Positions 8,991 to 17,516 of a stretch of 39,127 bases of DNA are shown in pieces. A model generated the notes under the pieces. It saw only the letters and a list, made by a program, of their open reading frames with translations, was not told the DNA's origin and did no database searches. The translations under genes and the position numbers were made by a program. Position 1 is the stretch's first letter. Each line of letters begins with the position of its first letter. Source of the DNA: Hydrocarboniphaga sp. (GTDB lineage Bacteria; Pseudomonadota; Gammaproteobacteria; Nevskiales; Nevskiaceae); contig NZ_JAQGNT010000089.1 of assembly GCF_028291725.1 (NCBI RefSeq), forward strand, positions 1-39,127. The letters are read 5' to 3'.

Positions 8991-10123
8991 GCGCGCCTGT
9001 GAGCGCGCCGCAAAAACCGGGTCCGCCGTTCTGGCTGCTGGCCGAGCTGACCTACCGCTGCCCGCTGCACTGCGCGTTCTGCTACAACCCGGTGGATTTC
9101 GCGCGGTACGAGGACGAGCTGTCCACCGAAGACTGGCTGCGCGTGCTGCGCGAAGGCCGCGAACTCGGCGCCGTGCAATGCGGCTTCTCCGGCGGCGAGC
9201 CGCTGATGCGCCAGGATCTGGAAGTGCTGGTCGCCGAGGCGCGTCGTCTCGGCTACTACAGCAATCTGATCACCTCGGGCATCGGCCTGGACGAGTCGCG
9301 CATCAAGCGCCTGAAGGCGGCCGGGCTCGATCATATCCAGCTGTCGTTCCAGGACTCGACGCGCGAGGTCAACGACTTCCTGTCGTCGACCCGCACCTTC
9401 GATCTGAAGCGCCGCGCGGCGCAGCTGATCAAGGGGCAGGGCTATCCGATGGTGATGAACTGCGTGATCCACCGGCTCAACATCGACCACGTCGAGCGCA
9501 TCATCGAACTCGCGGTCGAGCTGGATGCGGATTACCTGGAGCTGGCCAACGTGCAGTTCTACGCCTGGGCGCAAATCAACCGCGCGCAGTTGCTGCCGAC
9601 CCGCGAGCAATTGCGTCAGGCCGAGGCGGTGACGCAGCAGTGGCGCGAAAAACTCGGCAACAAAATGAGACTGCTGTTCGTGGTGCCGGACTACTACGAG
9701 ACGCGGCCGAAAAAATGCATGAACGGCTGGGGCAACGTGTTCATGACCATCACTGCCGACGGCCTCGCGCTGCCCTGCCATACCGCGCGCATGCTGCCCG
9801 GCCTGGCCTTCCCCAGCGTGCGCGAGCACGGCCTGCGCGAGATCTGGTACGAGTCGGAAGGCTTCAACCGCTACCGCGGCGACAGCTGGATGAAGGATCC
9901 CTGCCGCAGCTGCCCGGAGAAGGAAAACGATCACGGCGGCTGCCGCTGCCAGGCCTACATGCTGGCGCAGGACCCCGCCGCGGCCGACCCGGTCTGCGAC
10001 AAGTCACCCGAACATCATCGCGTGCTCGAGGCGATCGCCGCGGCCGGCAAGCCGGGCATGATCGAGAAGCCGCTGGTGTTCCGCGGCCCCAAGGAGTCGC
10101 GGCGGCTCGATCGCGCATTCTGA
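8987..10123 (+). CDS. pqqE: PqqE, radical SAM PqqA peptide cyclase
   Basis: The protein has 378 residues from GTG 8987, which overlaps the pqqD stop; a GTG at 8999 is the alternative. It forms the C-C bond between Glu and Tyr of PqqA. The radical SAM cluster motif is C25-x3-C29-x2-C32 (CPLHCAFC), followed by [14 protein letters not shown]. The C-terminal SPASM region supplies auxiliary Fe-S ligands: [38 protein letters not shown]. Length is normal. It ends the pqq operon and is convergent with the next gene at a 15-bp gap. Confidence 0.97.
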   Translation: MSAPVSAPQKPGPPFWLLAELTYRCPLHCAFCYNPVDFARYEDELSTEDWLRVLREGRELGAVQCGFSGGEPLMRQDLEVLVAEARRLGYYSNLITSGIGLDESRIKRLKAAGLDHIQLSFQDSTREVNDFLSSTRTFDLKRRAAQLIKGQGYPMVMNCVIHRLNIDHVERIIELAVELDADYLELANVQFYAWAQINRAQLLPTREQLRQAEAVTQQWREKLGNKMRLLFVVPDYYETRPKKCMNGWGNVFMTITADGLALPCHTARMLPGLAFPSVREHGLREIWYESEGFNRYRGDSWMKDPCRSCPEKENDHGGCRCQAYMLAQDPAAADPVCDKSPEHHRVLEAIAAAGKPGMIEKPLVFRGPKESRRLDRAF

Positions 10124-10138
10124 GCGCGGCGTGCGGCC

Positions 10139-10507
10139 TCAGTTTTTCAGCAGACTCGCGACGCCGCCGCTGGCCAGCAGCTTGGCCAGATCATCGGCGC
10201 CGCCGATCAGGCTGCCCTTGATGAAGACCATCGGGAAGGTCGGCCAGCCGGTCCACAGCTTCAGCGCATTGCGCCGCCGCCAGTTGTTGAAGTAGCTGCC
10301 GTATTCCAGGTAGTGGAACGGCAGGCCGGAGGCCTGCAGCAGCTTCCTGGCTTGCTTGGGCGCGGGGTTCTGCTTCATGCCGACGACGACGATGTCGTGC
10401 TGCGCGACCGCACGCTCCACCTCGTCGACGATATCGCGCTGGTGCTGCGAAATCAGGTCGCGGATCGCCGGGTGAATGCGCGCTTCTTCGAGGATGTGAC
10501 GGGGCAT
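10139..10507 (-). CDS. Glutaredoxin-fold protein lacking all cysteines
   Basis: The protein has 122 residues from ATG 10507 (MPRHILEEARIHPAIRDLIS); the frame is open to a GTG at 10582, which is a possible longer start. It resembles monothiol-glutaredoxin-related proteins: VVVGMKQNPAPKQARKLL takes the place of the usual active-site Cys segment, and YLEYGSYFNNWRRRNALKLWTGWPTFPMVFIKG then LIGGADDL match the cis-Pro and glutathione-binding parts. With this start there is no Cys in the protein, so redox or Fe-S ligation through a thiol is excluded. Function is unknown. It is a single gene, convergent with pqqE. Confidence 0.8.
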   Translation of the reverse strand: MPRHILEEARIHPAIRDLISQHQRDIVDEVERAVAQHDIVVVGMKQNPAPKQARKLLQASGLPFHYLEYGSYFNNWRRRNALKLWTGWPTFPMVFIKGSLIGGADDLAKLLASGGVASLLKN

Positions 10508-10605
10508 GGTGCAACCGGGCTGGAAATGGGCGCGCAGTATTGCGCCGATGACGGGGTCACGGCCACCGTGACCGGGGTGCACTCGAACACGCCCGCGCCA
10601 ATGCC

Positions 10606-10684
10606 GTAGGTCGGCAATCCTTTGCCGACGTGAGCCTTACCTTGCGCATTGAGGCCTCACGTCGGCAAAGGATTGCCGACCTAC
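10606..10684. repeat. Perfect inverted pair of GTAG-type REP palindromes
   Basis: The arms 10606-10634 and 10656-10684 are 29 nt and perfectly complementary, with a 21-nt spacer. Each arm is GTAG plus a stem-loop gtcggcaa-tcc-tttgccgac. It is the same structural class as 6931-7010 but with different stem sequence, so a different REP subfamily. The right arm contains the stop codon of the downstream minus-strand methyltransferase (cta at 10681-10683), so the repeat forms the 3' end of that mRNA and may serve as its terminator or stabiliser. Confidence 0.9.
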
Positions 10685-11538
10685 TTCCGCGCTGCCCGGA
10701 TCGCCAGCACGCCGTCGCCGTTGAACTCGGTCGTGAACCCGGCGCGTTGCAGGCGCGTGGCGACTTCCTGCGGCACGTCGCGCCGGCTGGTCAGCTTGTT
10801 CGGCGCGCCGGTGTAGTGGAACAGCCGGCCGCGCGGCTTGATGACGCGTGCCAGCTGGCCGTAGAACGCCTGCGAGTACAACTCGCCGGCGATGCCGAAA
10901 CGCGGCGGGTCGTGCAGGATCGCGTCCACCGACTCGCCCGGCAGTGCCGTGATCTGTTCGGCGATGTCGCCGTGGCTCAGCGCCAGTGCGCTCGCGCCCT
11001 GCTGCGCGCCGGTGTGATCAGGCGACCAGGGATTGAGGCTGCGCAGCCAGATCACATCCGGGTTTTTTTCGTAAGAGTTCACCTGCACGGCCTGGCCGCG
11101 CAGACACCAGGCGGCGAAGTAGCCGAGTCCGCCGCAAGTGTCGAGGATGCGCTTGCCGCGCGGCTGGATCAGGCCGACCTTGCGTTCGGCGTCCGCATAA
11201 GGCGACACCTGCGCCGTCGGCAGCATCTTGATGCCGTCGATCTCGAAAGTCGGCGGCCCCCAGGATGTCGGCACCAGCTTGATCAGCGAAGTGGTGAACC
11301 GCGCCACCGGCTCAAAACGCTCGCCGGCCCAGTAGTAGACGGTTCGGTCCTTGCACGCGTCCAGGAACGGAAAGCGCTGGCCGTTCCAGGCCCAGCCCGA
11401 AGTGCCGACTTCGACCGTGGTAGCGGAACGCTCCAGGTCGAGTGAGCATTCGACAACGGCAACACCGGCTGTGCGCGCCGCGTGCAAGGCATCGTGTACC
11501 GCCGAGGTCAGCAGAGGTCCTGTGTTGTTCCCGCTCAC
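10681..11538 (-). CDS. SAM-dependent methyltransferase, COG2521-like
   Basis: The protein has 285 residues from GTG 11538 (MSGNNTGPLL). A class I methyltransferase core lies in the middle: ILDTCGGLGYFAAW is the SAM motif I and DAILHDPPRFG is the catalytic-loop DPPR/F motif. The N-terminal 120 residues are a separate domain (GWAWNGQRFPFLDACKDRTVYYW). The arrangement recalls COG2521, 'predicted archaeal methyltransferase', which also occurs in bacteria; the substrate is unknown. The stop lies inside a REP arm. The start is 7 bases from a 15-bp inverted repeat (11546-11586), and no good ribosome-binding site is seen. Confidence 0.75.
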   Translation of the reverse strand: MSGNNTGPLLTSAVHDALHAARTAGVAVVECSLDLERSATTVEVGTSGWAWNGQRFPFLDACKDRTVYYWAGERFEPVARFTTSLIKLVPTSWGPPTFEIDGIKMLPTAQVSPYADAERKVGLIQPRGKRILDTCGGLGYFAAWCLRGQAVQVNSYEKNPDVIWLRSLNPWSPDHTGAQQGASALALSHGDIAEQITALPGESVDAILHDPPRFGIAGELYSQAFYGQLARVIKPRGRLFHYTGAPNKLTSRRDVPQEVATRLQRAGFTTEFNGDGVLAIRAARK

Positions 11539-11545
11539 GGTACTT

Positions 11546-11586
11546 CGGATATCCTGCAGGCTGAGAGGCGGCCTACAGGATATCCG
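11546..11586. repeat. 15-bp inverted repeat just upstream of the COG2521-like gene
   Basis: The arms cggatatcctgcagg (11546-11560) and cctacaggatatccg (11572-11586) match at 14 of 15 positions around an 11-nt loop. There is no T tract. It lies between the stop of the small exported protein gene and the methyltransferase start, so it could end the first transcript, act as an operator, or fold in the 5' leader of the second. Confidence 0.7.
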
Positions 11587-11638
11587 GCATAGCGGGTCAT
11601 GGTGACCACGACCCGCGCGTGATAAGACGCGGCCTGCG

Positions 11639-11902
11639 TTACTTCTGGACCGGCAGCGGCTTGGGCTTGGCCGGCAGCGGCGGCACTGTCACCGTGGGCG
11701 ATACTGTAGGCGACACCGTGGTGGTGGGCGCGTTGGTGGGTGAGACGGTTGTCGTAGGCGCCGTGGTCGGCGCGATCGGAACCGCCGGCGCTACCGAGGT
11801 TGCCGGTGCGACCGGTGCTGTGACCTGGGCATTGGCGGCGCCGCTGATCGAAGCCAGCGCGACGGCGGTCGCGAATATCAACTTGCGTGATTGCATAAGC
11901 AT
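11639..11902 (-). CDS. Small exported Pro/Thr/Val-rich repeat protein, function unknown
   Basis: The protein has 87 residues. ATG 11902 follows GGAGAAA at good spacing. A clear signal peptide (LIFATAVALASISGAANA, cleavage after ANA near residue 25) is followed by a low-complexity mature part built from repeats of the type APTTTVSPT and SPTVTVPP, ending KPKPLPVQK. Such sequences are extended and cell-wall or periplasm spanning, but no family is recognised. It is transcribed alone; the 279 bp upstream (11903-12181) hold no other gene that I can see. Confidence 0.65.
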   Translation of the reverse strand: MLMQSRKLIFATAVALASISGAANAQVTAPVAPATSVAPAVPIAPTTAPTTTVSPTNAPTTTVSPTVSPTVTVPPLPAKPKPLPVQK

Positions 11903-12181
11903 GTCGTTTCTCCACTGAGAATGGTGATTCTCTGTCGATCGGCAGCAGTCGGTTGACTGTCCGTGACGCCCTTTACAGCAGGAATTTTCTGCTGTCGTCC
12001 GCTACTGCGCGGCTGATCTGTATGCCGGGTCAGGTGCGGGCTTGGGCTGACTCCCCACCCTAGCGATACCGATATGCGGCGTCGGTGCGGTGTCGCGCTT
12101 TACGATGGTTCGCTAGCGGTCACTTGCAGTGGCTGCGGCCGCCATGGTTTGCTGTTCAACAGAACCAGCACGGAGATTCTG

Positions 12182-12415
12182 GTGGCAAAAAAACTGAGCC
12201 CGACGCAAGCCGTTGTCATGAACTGGCTGAACAAGGGCTGGAAGGCCTACGTTGCCGGCGGCACGCGCGTGGAGGTCAACGGAAACCCGGTGTGTACGAC
12301 GGCCACCATGGCGACGTTGGAGAAGCTGGGCCTGGTGGAGAAGCTCGGCGTCGCTGCCTGGGAAGCCACCGAGGCTGGCAAGCAGTGGAGCGCGCCGAGA
12401 CAGCCGGAGAGCTGA
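12182..12415 (+). CDS. Small winged-helix-like protein, unknown function
   Basis: The protein has 77 residues. GTG 12182 is preceded by GGAG (12172-12175) with a six-base gap; the frame is open from 12074 but the upstream residues look non-coding. The sequence LSPTQAVVMNWLNKGWKAYVAGG, then VCTTATMATLEKLGLVEKLGVAAWEATEAGKQW, resembles a minimal winged helix: helices, a recognition-like helix ending in LEKLGLV, and a wing. DNA binding is a guess. No neighbour suggests a role. Confidence 0.55.
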   Translation: MAKKLSPTQAVVMNWLNKGWKAYVAGGTRVEVNGNPVCTTATMATLEKLGLVEKLGVAAWEATEAGKQWSAPRQPES

Positions 12416-12497
12416 ACAATCCCCATTCGTCCGACCAGACGCCGCGTTCGGTTGCAGCGGCGCGCGGCCCGGATCGGCAGGCTTTAGCCTCGACGCC

Positions 12498-13808
12498 ATG
12501 CAAGGCCAAGGCACACCTCACGACCCGGGTTCGTCTTCGCTGCCGATCAGAATCGCGCAACTCGTGCTGGCGGTTTTGCTTCTGCATGCTGCCGACGCCG
12601 CGGCGGCCGAGCGCTGGTGGTGCAAGCAACAGCTGCCGGGCGGCGACTGCATCGGCCCCACGACGCTGACCGACGGCAGGGAAAGGACCGTCGGCAATCG
12701 CGGCCTGCCGCCCGGCAAGGATCAGGTTGTCTGGCTGGGCCCGGTGACCTACTACGACCGGCTCGGTGTGCGCAGTGTCTGCACCTATGCACCCAGTGGC
12801 CGCTGCGAAGGCGAGTTGACCACTTACTTCCCGTACGGCAAGCGCCGGGTCGAGTCGCTGCGCGTCGTCGACGGGGCCGAGGAATATCTCGGTGTGACCA
12901 GCACTTTCTACCCGGACGGCAAGCGCCTGGATTGCCGGGTCAACAAGGCCGGCGACTGCGACGGTGAGTCCGTCGTGCAGCTGGCGTCCAAGGAAATCCT
13001 GCATGGGACACAGCGCGCGTTCGGCTACGACTCGAAATGGATCGGAACTGGCCGATGGATCTTTCCCGGTGGCCAGATCAAGGATTGCCTGGTCGGTGAC
13101 GAAGGCGAGTGCAAGCCGGGGCCGCTGACGCTGTGGGACCGCGACGGCAAAACGCTCGGGACGCTGGGCGCCGACGGCCTGCTGACCGGTGCCATCACGC
13201 TCTATGATCGTCGCGGCTACAAGAAGTACTGCGCGCTCGCCACGGCCGGCAGCTGCAAGACCCGCGACCTGGTCGTGACCCGCGCGCCGCCGGGTGCGGC
13301 GGAACGCCCCTTGCCAAAGAAGGCATCGATGATCCGGCCCGCTGAAATCCGTGCGGCGCTGACTCGGCTGACCTATGTCGTATTCAGCCCCGAGCCGGAC
13401 CGAGCCGAGATCCGCTACCGGTTCCTGGCCTGCGGCGACGATATCCGCATCGCCTACACGGTGGTTCATGCGGTTCGATCGAAGGTTCCGTTCAAGGGCC
13501 AGGTCTGGAACGGCGCGCAGCTGGTGGGCACGTTCGACGATCGCGCCGCCGGCCCGATCCCGACGAGCCAGCTGATCTGCGCGAGCCCGCAGACCCGAAC
13601 GCTCGCCTCGCTGCGGAATCATCAGATGCAGTTGCGGCAGCACACGTTCGTCGACGGCAGCGAACTCTGGTCGCTGCCGGACATGATCCAGCAGTTTCTG
13701 GACCGGCTGACGGTGCGGACCCTCCCGGTCGTGGAGCCGGTACTGGCTGCACCAATTCCAATTCCGGTTCCGGTTCCGTTGCCGGCGGCTGCAGCGGCGA
13801 GGCGATAG
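12498..13808 (+). CDS. Exported MORN-like repeat protein, unknown function
   Basis: The protein has 436 residues from ATG 12498; earlier codons in the frame are not protein-like. A hydrophobic segment (IRIAQLVLAVLLLHAADAAAA, about 17-37) is a signal peptide. The middle third has repeated units of the MORN type: TYFPYGKRRVES, TFYPDGKRLDCRV, WIFPGGQIKDCLV, LWDRDGKTLGT, LYDRRGYKKYC. Many Cys occur in the pattern (x)C(x)-GxC, which suggests disulfides outside the cytoplasm. The C-terminal part is a separate globular region, and the tail is PIPIPVPVPLP. No family assignment beyond the repeats is possible. Confidence 0.65.
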   Translation: MQGQGTPHDPGSSSLPIRIAQLVLAVLLLHAADAAAAERWWCKQQLPGGDCIGPTTLTDGRERTVGNRGLPPGKDQVVWLGPVTYYDRLGVRSVCTYAPSGRCEGELTTYFPYGKRRVESLRVVDGAEEYLGVTSTFYPDGKRLDCRVNKAGDCDGESVVQLASKEILHGTQRAFGYDSKWIGTGRWIFPGGQIKDCLVGDEGECKPGPLTLWDRDGKTLGTLGADGLLTGAITLYDRRGYKKYCALATAGSCKTRDLVVTRAPPGAAERPLPKKASMIRPAEIRAALTRLTYVVFSPEPDRAEIRYRFLACGDDIRIAYTVVHAVRSKVPFKGQVWNGAQLVGTFDDRAAGPIPTSQLICASPQTRTLASLRNHQMQLRQHTFVDGSELWSLPDMIQQFLDRLTVRTLPVVEPVLAAPIPIPVPVPLPAAAAARR

Positions 13809-13849
13809 CATGAAGTGCATAGCGAGATTCAACCGGGAGTGGTGCTGAA

Positions 13850-14440
13850 GTGGATCCGATACGGCGGCTGTGCGTGTTCTGCGGATCGAGCCGCGGCAGC
13901 GATCCACTCTATGCAGAGACTGCGCGGGCTTTAGGGCAGGTGCTGGCCGAGGCGGGGATAGCCGTGGTCTATGGCGGCTCCTCTGTCGGCCTGATGGGCG
14001 AGCTTGCGGATGCCGCTCTCGCCGCGGGCGGCAAGGTCATCGGCGTGCTGCCCCAAGCGCTGGCCCATAGAGAAATCGGGCATGCCGGTCTTACCGAGCT
14101 GCGCATCGTTCAATCGATGCACGAGCGCAAGGCCCTGATGGCCGAACTGGCGGATGGCTTCATCGCAATGCCGGGCGGCATCGGCACTTTTGAAGAGATT
14201 TTCGAAGTCTGGACCTGGGCGCAGCTCGGGCATCATGCCAAGCCCTGTTCACTGTTGAATGTCGATGGTTTTTACGACGGCCTGATCTCGTTCCTGGATA
14301 GCGTCGTAGACCGGCAGTTCATCAAGCCAGTGAACCGCGACATGTTGTTGATCGCCCGCGATCCGGCAACGCTGCTGGCCAAACTCCGCGCCTACGAGGC
14401 GCCGCAAGTCACCCAATGGATTCAGTCGGACCAAAGCTGA
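13850..14440 (+). CDS. LOG-family nucleotide phosphoribohydrolase (TIGR00730 type)
   Basis: The protein has 196 residues from GTG 13850, preceded by GGGAG about 11 bases away. It has the Rossmann-like LOG fold: VFCGSSRGSDPLY at the N-terminus, VVYGGSSVGLMGELADAAL, the substrate-binding MHERKALM and the catalytic PGGIGTFEE at 108-116. Family members cleave ribose-5-phosphate from nucleoside monophosphates such as AMP or cytokinin nucleotides ('lysine decarboxylase' in old annotations is wrong). Length is typical. It converges with the next gene across a hairpin. Confidence 0.93.
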   Translation: MDPIRRLCVFCGSSRGSDPLYAETARALGQVLAEAGIAVVYGGSSVGLMGELADAALAAGGKVIGVLPQALAHREIGHAGLTELRIVQSMHERKALMAELADGFIAMPGGIGTFEEIFEVWTWAQLGHHAKPCSLLNVDGFYDGLISFLDSVVDRQFIKPVNRDMLLIARDPATLLAKLRAYEAPQVTQWIQSDQS

Positions 14441-14454
14441 AGCTCGTCAACGGT

Positions 14455-14482
14455 CCTCATTCCCGCCTTCGCCGGAATGAGG
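14455..14482. terminator. Hairpin between convergent genes, bidirectional terminator candidate
   Basis: The arms cctcattcc (14455-14463) and ggaatgagg (14474-14482) form a perfect 9-bp stem with a 10-nt GC-rich loop, followed by tttctt on the plus side. It lies between the stops of two convergent genes. Confidence 0.6.
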
Positions 14483-14487
14483 TTTCT

Positions 14488-15240
14488 TCAGGTTCTGTCG
14501 GTCGATGTACGCTGCTGCTGCCTCTCGCCGACCATGCGCGCAATCTCGTTCTCGCCGTAGGGACGAGCATCCTTGACGCGCAGGCTGTCACTCCAGTCGC
14601 GAGCGAAGTCGCGTTGCAGCCACAGGTTCAGTGCCGCCGTGATCAGCATCGCGATCAAGGCGCCGGTTCCGGCGCAGGCCATGTCTTTCTGCGCGTCCCA
14701 GATATCGCCCTGCGTGCCCAGGTAAGCCACGCCGAGGTCCCCGCCAAAGTATTCGGCCGCGCCCCATTCCACGAGTTCGTACAGAGCGGACGTCGACAAG
14801 GTGAAATCCAGCGGCAGGAAATAACCCCAGAAGCCGCGCGCATCGGCGACGCGAAGAAAGATTTCGCGCAGCGGATAAGCCAATAGCAGCCCGTAGCTGA
14901 AGTGCACGAGCCGGTCGAAGTTATTGCGCTCCCAGCCGAGCATGGCGTTGAAGCTATGACCGGTCAGCGAGTGCCAGGCGGATTCGTATGGCACCTCCGC
15001 ATAGGTGTAGTGACTGCCGACCGCATGCAGGCACATGAACAGGAAGATCAGCGTGTACGAGATGCGCGAGAAGATGAAATGCCGATGCGAGGCGATCATG
15101 CCGACGCCGAACAGCAGCACCAGCACGTTCTCGAGCAGCCAGTCGTGACGATCGTACGGGGCGATGGCGAGCCAGGCCCAGAGCATCACGTAGATCACGA
15201 TCAAGGCGAAGACGTAGCTGCGATAGTTCGGTACGGCCAT
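14488..15240 (-). CDS. DUF2238 (YjdF-type) inner-membrane protein
   Basis: The protein has 250 residues with about six transmembrane segments, for example YVFALIVIYVMLWAWLAIA, VLVLLFGVGMIAS and ISYTLIFLFMCLHAVGSHYTY, and a late one in GALIAMLITAALNLWL. Family signatures include the HAVGSHYTYAEVP motif, NNFDRLVHFSYGLLLAYP and ELVEWGAAEYFGGDLG-AYLGTQGDIWDAQKDM. The biochemical role of the family is unknown. The upstream region 15241-15407 is divergent from the oxygenase gene and must contain both promoters. Confidence 0.88.
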   Translation of the reverse strand: MAVPNYRSYVFALIVIYVMLWAWLAIAPYDRHDWLLENVLVLLFGVGMIASHRHFIFSRISYTLIFLFMCLHAVGSHYTYAEVPYESAWHSLTGHSFNAMLGWERNNFDRLVHFSYGLLLAYPLREIFLRVADARGFWGYFLPLDFTLSTSALYELVEWGAAEYFGGDLGVAYLGTQGDIWDAQKDMACAGTGALIAMLITAALNLWLQRDFARDWSDSLRVKDARPYGENEIARMVGERQQQRTSTDRT

Positions 15241-15407
15241 GGTGCTCTCCCCCGCGAGTATCGACGCAGCCTAGCAGCCTGCTTGCGAACCTGGGGTGCC
15301 CGGTCATGGCATGGCGCCGTGAATTGAAAAGCAAGAGTCGGAGTGTGGCAGGGCCAGGCCATGCCGAGAATGTGCCGACCTTGGCTCTCCACGAATAGTT
15401 ACGAAAG

Positions 15408-16136
15408 ATGAAAGCATCCGAATCGGTGGGCGATGCATCCGCTCGCTTGCAGAGCTTCGACTGGACCGGGATCGATCGCGAGCTGAGCGAGCGCGGCGCG
15501 GCCGTCCTGCCGCAGCTGCTCAGCGCATCCGAGTGCGGATCACTGAAAGATCTGTATGCCCAGCCGGAGCGGTTCCGAAGCACCGTCGTGATGGCGCGGC
15601 ACGGCTTCGGCAAAGGCGAATACAAGTACTTCCGCTATCCACTACCGTGTGCCATCGCCGATCTGCGCACGGCGCTGTATCCGCGCCTGGCGCCGATCGC
15701 GAACCGTTGGAACCAGGCCATGGGGATCGCGCTGCGGTTCCCCGGCGAGCATGCCGCCTTTCTGCAGCGGTGCCACGAAGCCGGCCAGAAACGTTCCACT
15801 CCGCTGATCCTTCAATATGGCGCGGGCGACTACAATTGCCTGCATCAGGATCTGTACGGCGAGCATGTATTTCCGCTGCAGGTGGCGATTCTGCTATCGC
15901 AGCCGGGCCATGATTTCTCGGGCGGGGAGTTTGTTCTCACCGAACAGCGGCCGCGCATGCAGACGCGTCCCGAAGTCGTGCAGCTGAAACAGGGCGACGC
16001 GGTGGTTTTTGCGGCTCACCATCGTCCGCAGCAGGGAGCAAAGGGCACTTATCGGGTCAACATGCGGCACGGCGTCAGCCGCCTGCACAGCGGACATCGG
16101 CATACCGTCGGCATCATCTTTCATGACGCCGCGTAG
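15408..16136 (+). CDS. 2OG-Fe(II) oxygenase family protein
   Basis: The protein has 242 residues. The iron-binding HxD is H146-Q-D148 in CLHQDLYGEH; the distal His and the oxoglutarate-binding Arg lie in the HGVSRLHSGHRHTVGIIFH region near 221-239. DFSGGEFVLTEQRPR and QGDAVVFAAHHRP fit the COG3826-like family of uncharacterised oxygenases. The substrate is unknown. The ribosome-binding site is weak. It ends 8 bp from the convergent histidine kinase stop. Confidence 0.85.
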   Translation: MKASESVGDASARLQSFDWTGIDRELSERGAAVLPQLLSASECGSLKDLYAQPERFRSTVVMARHGFGKGEYKYFRYPLPCAIADLRTALYPRLAPIANRWNQAMGIALRFPGEHAAFLQRCHEAGQKRSTPLILQYGAGDYNCLHQDLYGEHVFPLQVAILLSQPGHDFSGGEFVLTEQRPRMQTRPEVVQLKQGDAVVFAAHHRPQQGAKGTYRVNMRHGVSRLHSGHRHTVGIIFHDAA

Positions 16137-16144
16137 CGCCGCCC

Positions 16145-17317
16145 TCAGGCGATAACGCCCGGCTTGGCGGGGAGCGTGAAACGAAAGATCGAGCCCGATC
16201 CTTCGGTGCTTTCGACCGATACGGTTCCGCCATGAGCTTCGGTAAAGGTTTTCACGATGGCCAGGCCCAGGCCCATGCCGCTGGGGCTCAGCGCATCGGT
16301 CTCGCCCTTGTCGAAAACCCGCTCGATCGCGGCCTGCGGAATGCCGATGCCATTGTCGGCAACCGAACATTCGACGACTCCGTCGCTGTCGAGTGCGGCA
16401 TCAACGATGATGCTGCCGCGCGGCGTATAGCGGATCGCGTTGGCAATCAGGTTCTGCAATATCCGGCGCAGCAGATTGGCATCCGCCCAGACGACCAGGT
16501 CTTCCGGAACGCGGTTGATCAACGAGGTGCTGCCGGTTCCCGCGAGCGGGTTCAGATCCTGGATCAGGGCTTCGACGAACGGCCATAAATCGAACCCGCG
16601 CCGCTCCAGGCAGAGCCCGTTTTCGGCCTGCAGGTTGCTGTTCTCGTCCAGCACCTTGCTGACCAGGCTTTCCAGCTGCAGCACGCTGCGGCGCAGGGCT
16701 TTCAGCATCTGGGCGGTTCTGCCGCTGGTGTCGAGTTCCGGTACGGTTTTCTCCAGGACGCGTCCCACCAGCGCAATGGCGTTGAGCGGGGTGCGAAGAT
16801 CGTGCGCGACGAAGGCGAGATAGTCTTCCCGCCGACGTCGCACCTCCAGCGCACGCTGGCTTGCGTACGTCTGCAGGGCCAGGCCGATGGCACGATCGAA
16901 AACCCGGTTGATGATATGGAACGGCCTGCCTTGCAGCGTGATCCCGTGCTCCACCGCCAGATCATGAACGCAGCCGCGAAGCACGTTATATTCGGCCACG
17001 ACTTCCTCGATGTCGAAGTCGTCCTGCACCCGCTGCAGCCCATGGGCCATGGGGCTGGAACTGCCCAAGGCTTCCGGAATGCTCTCGTGACTGCCTGCCT
17101 TCAGGGCGTCGGCGAGTTCGCCGAGCAGGCCCGGAATATGGTCGTTGAGCGTTGGAACATCGAGATGCCGGGCGGACGGCAGCGCGCGTATCTGAGTACG
17201 CCACCGGAGCATGATCTCCTGGGAGGTCTGCATCAGCAGCGCGGCCAGCTGAATGAGGTCGCTGATAGGCTCACCCGAGAGAGTTACCGACGATCGTCGG
17301 CAGGTCAGAGGGGCCAC
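16145..17317 (-). CDS. Soluble sensor histidine kinase with RsbRD-like N-terminal domain
   Basis: The protein has 390 residues from GTG 17317; the first about 18 residues are doubtful. No transmembrane segment is present. Residues about 20-155 look like the RsbRD N-terminal sensor domain (SQEIMLRWRTQIRALPSA, LNDHIPGLLGELADAL). HisKA follows with phospho-acceptor H172 in FVAHDLRTPLNAI. HATPase has LLRRILQNLIANAIRYTP (N box), VADNGIGIP (G1) and GMGLGLAIVKTFTEAHGG (G2). No response regulator is adjacent, so it is an orphan kinase and its partner cannot be read from the window. Confidence 0.88.
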   Translation of the reverse strand: MAPLTCRRSSVTLSGEPISDLIQLAALLMQTSQEIMLRWRTQIRALPSARHLDVPTLNDHIPGLLGELADALKAGSHESIPEALGSSSPMAHGLQRVQDDFDIEEVVAEYNVLRGCVHDLAVEHGITLQGRPFHIINRVFDRAIGLALQTYASQRALEVRRRREDYLAFVAHDLRTPLNAIALVGRVLEKTVPELDTSGRTAQMLKALRRSVLQLESLVSKVLDENSNLQAENGLCLERRGFDLWPFVEALIQDLNPLAGTGSTSLINRVPEDLVVWADANLLRRILQNLIANAIRYTPRGSIIVDAALDSDGVVECSVADNGIGIPQAAIERVFDKGETDALSPSGMGLGLAIVKTFTEAHGGTVSVESTEGSGSIFRFTLPAKPGVIA

Positions 17318-17355
17318 GCAGTGACTATGCGGGACGACCGGCCTTGTTTTCGATC

Positions 17356-17377
17356 ATACACGACGACTCTTGTGTAT
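17356..17377. promoter_or_regulatory. Small dyad in the divergent kinase / SnoaL-like promoter region
   Basis: The half sites atacac and gtgtat are spaced by 10 nt, within the 199 bp between two divergent genes. This spacing suits a dimeric regulator, but a six-base dyad can occur by chance. Confidence 0.25.
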
Positions 17378-17516
17378 AGGCTCAGCCCGGTGCATCGGCC
17401 CGCGAAGGGCCCAGCCTGAGAGCAGGAGAAGCGCCGGTGGTCACTTCCTCTGCAACAAAAATTGGGTTTGGAAATGACAGAGCACTACACTTGCCGGCGG
17501 GCAGGTGAGAATCGCA

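Noticed and set aside
8639..9934. 431-codon minus-strand frame opposite pqqD/pqqE
   Set aside because: Shadow of the pqq operon, whose frames are unambiguous.
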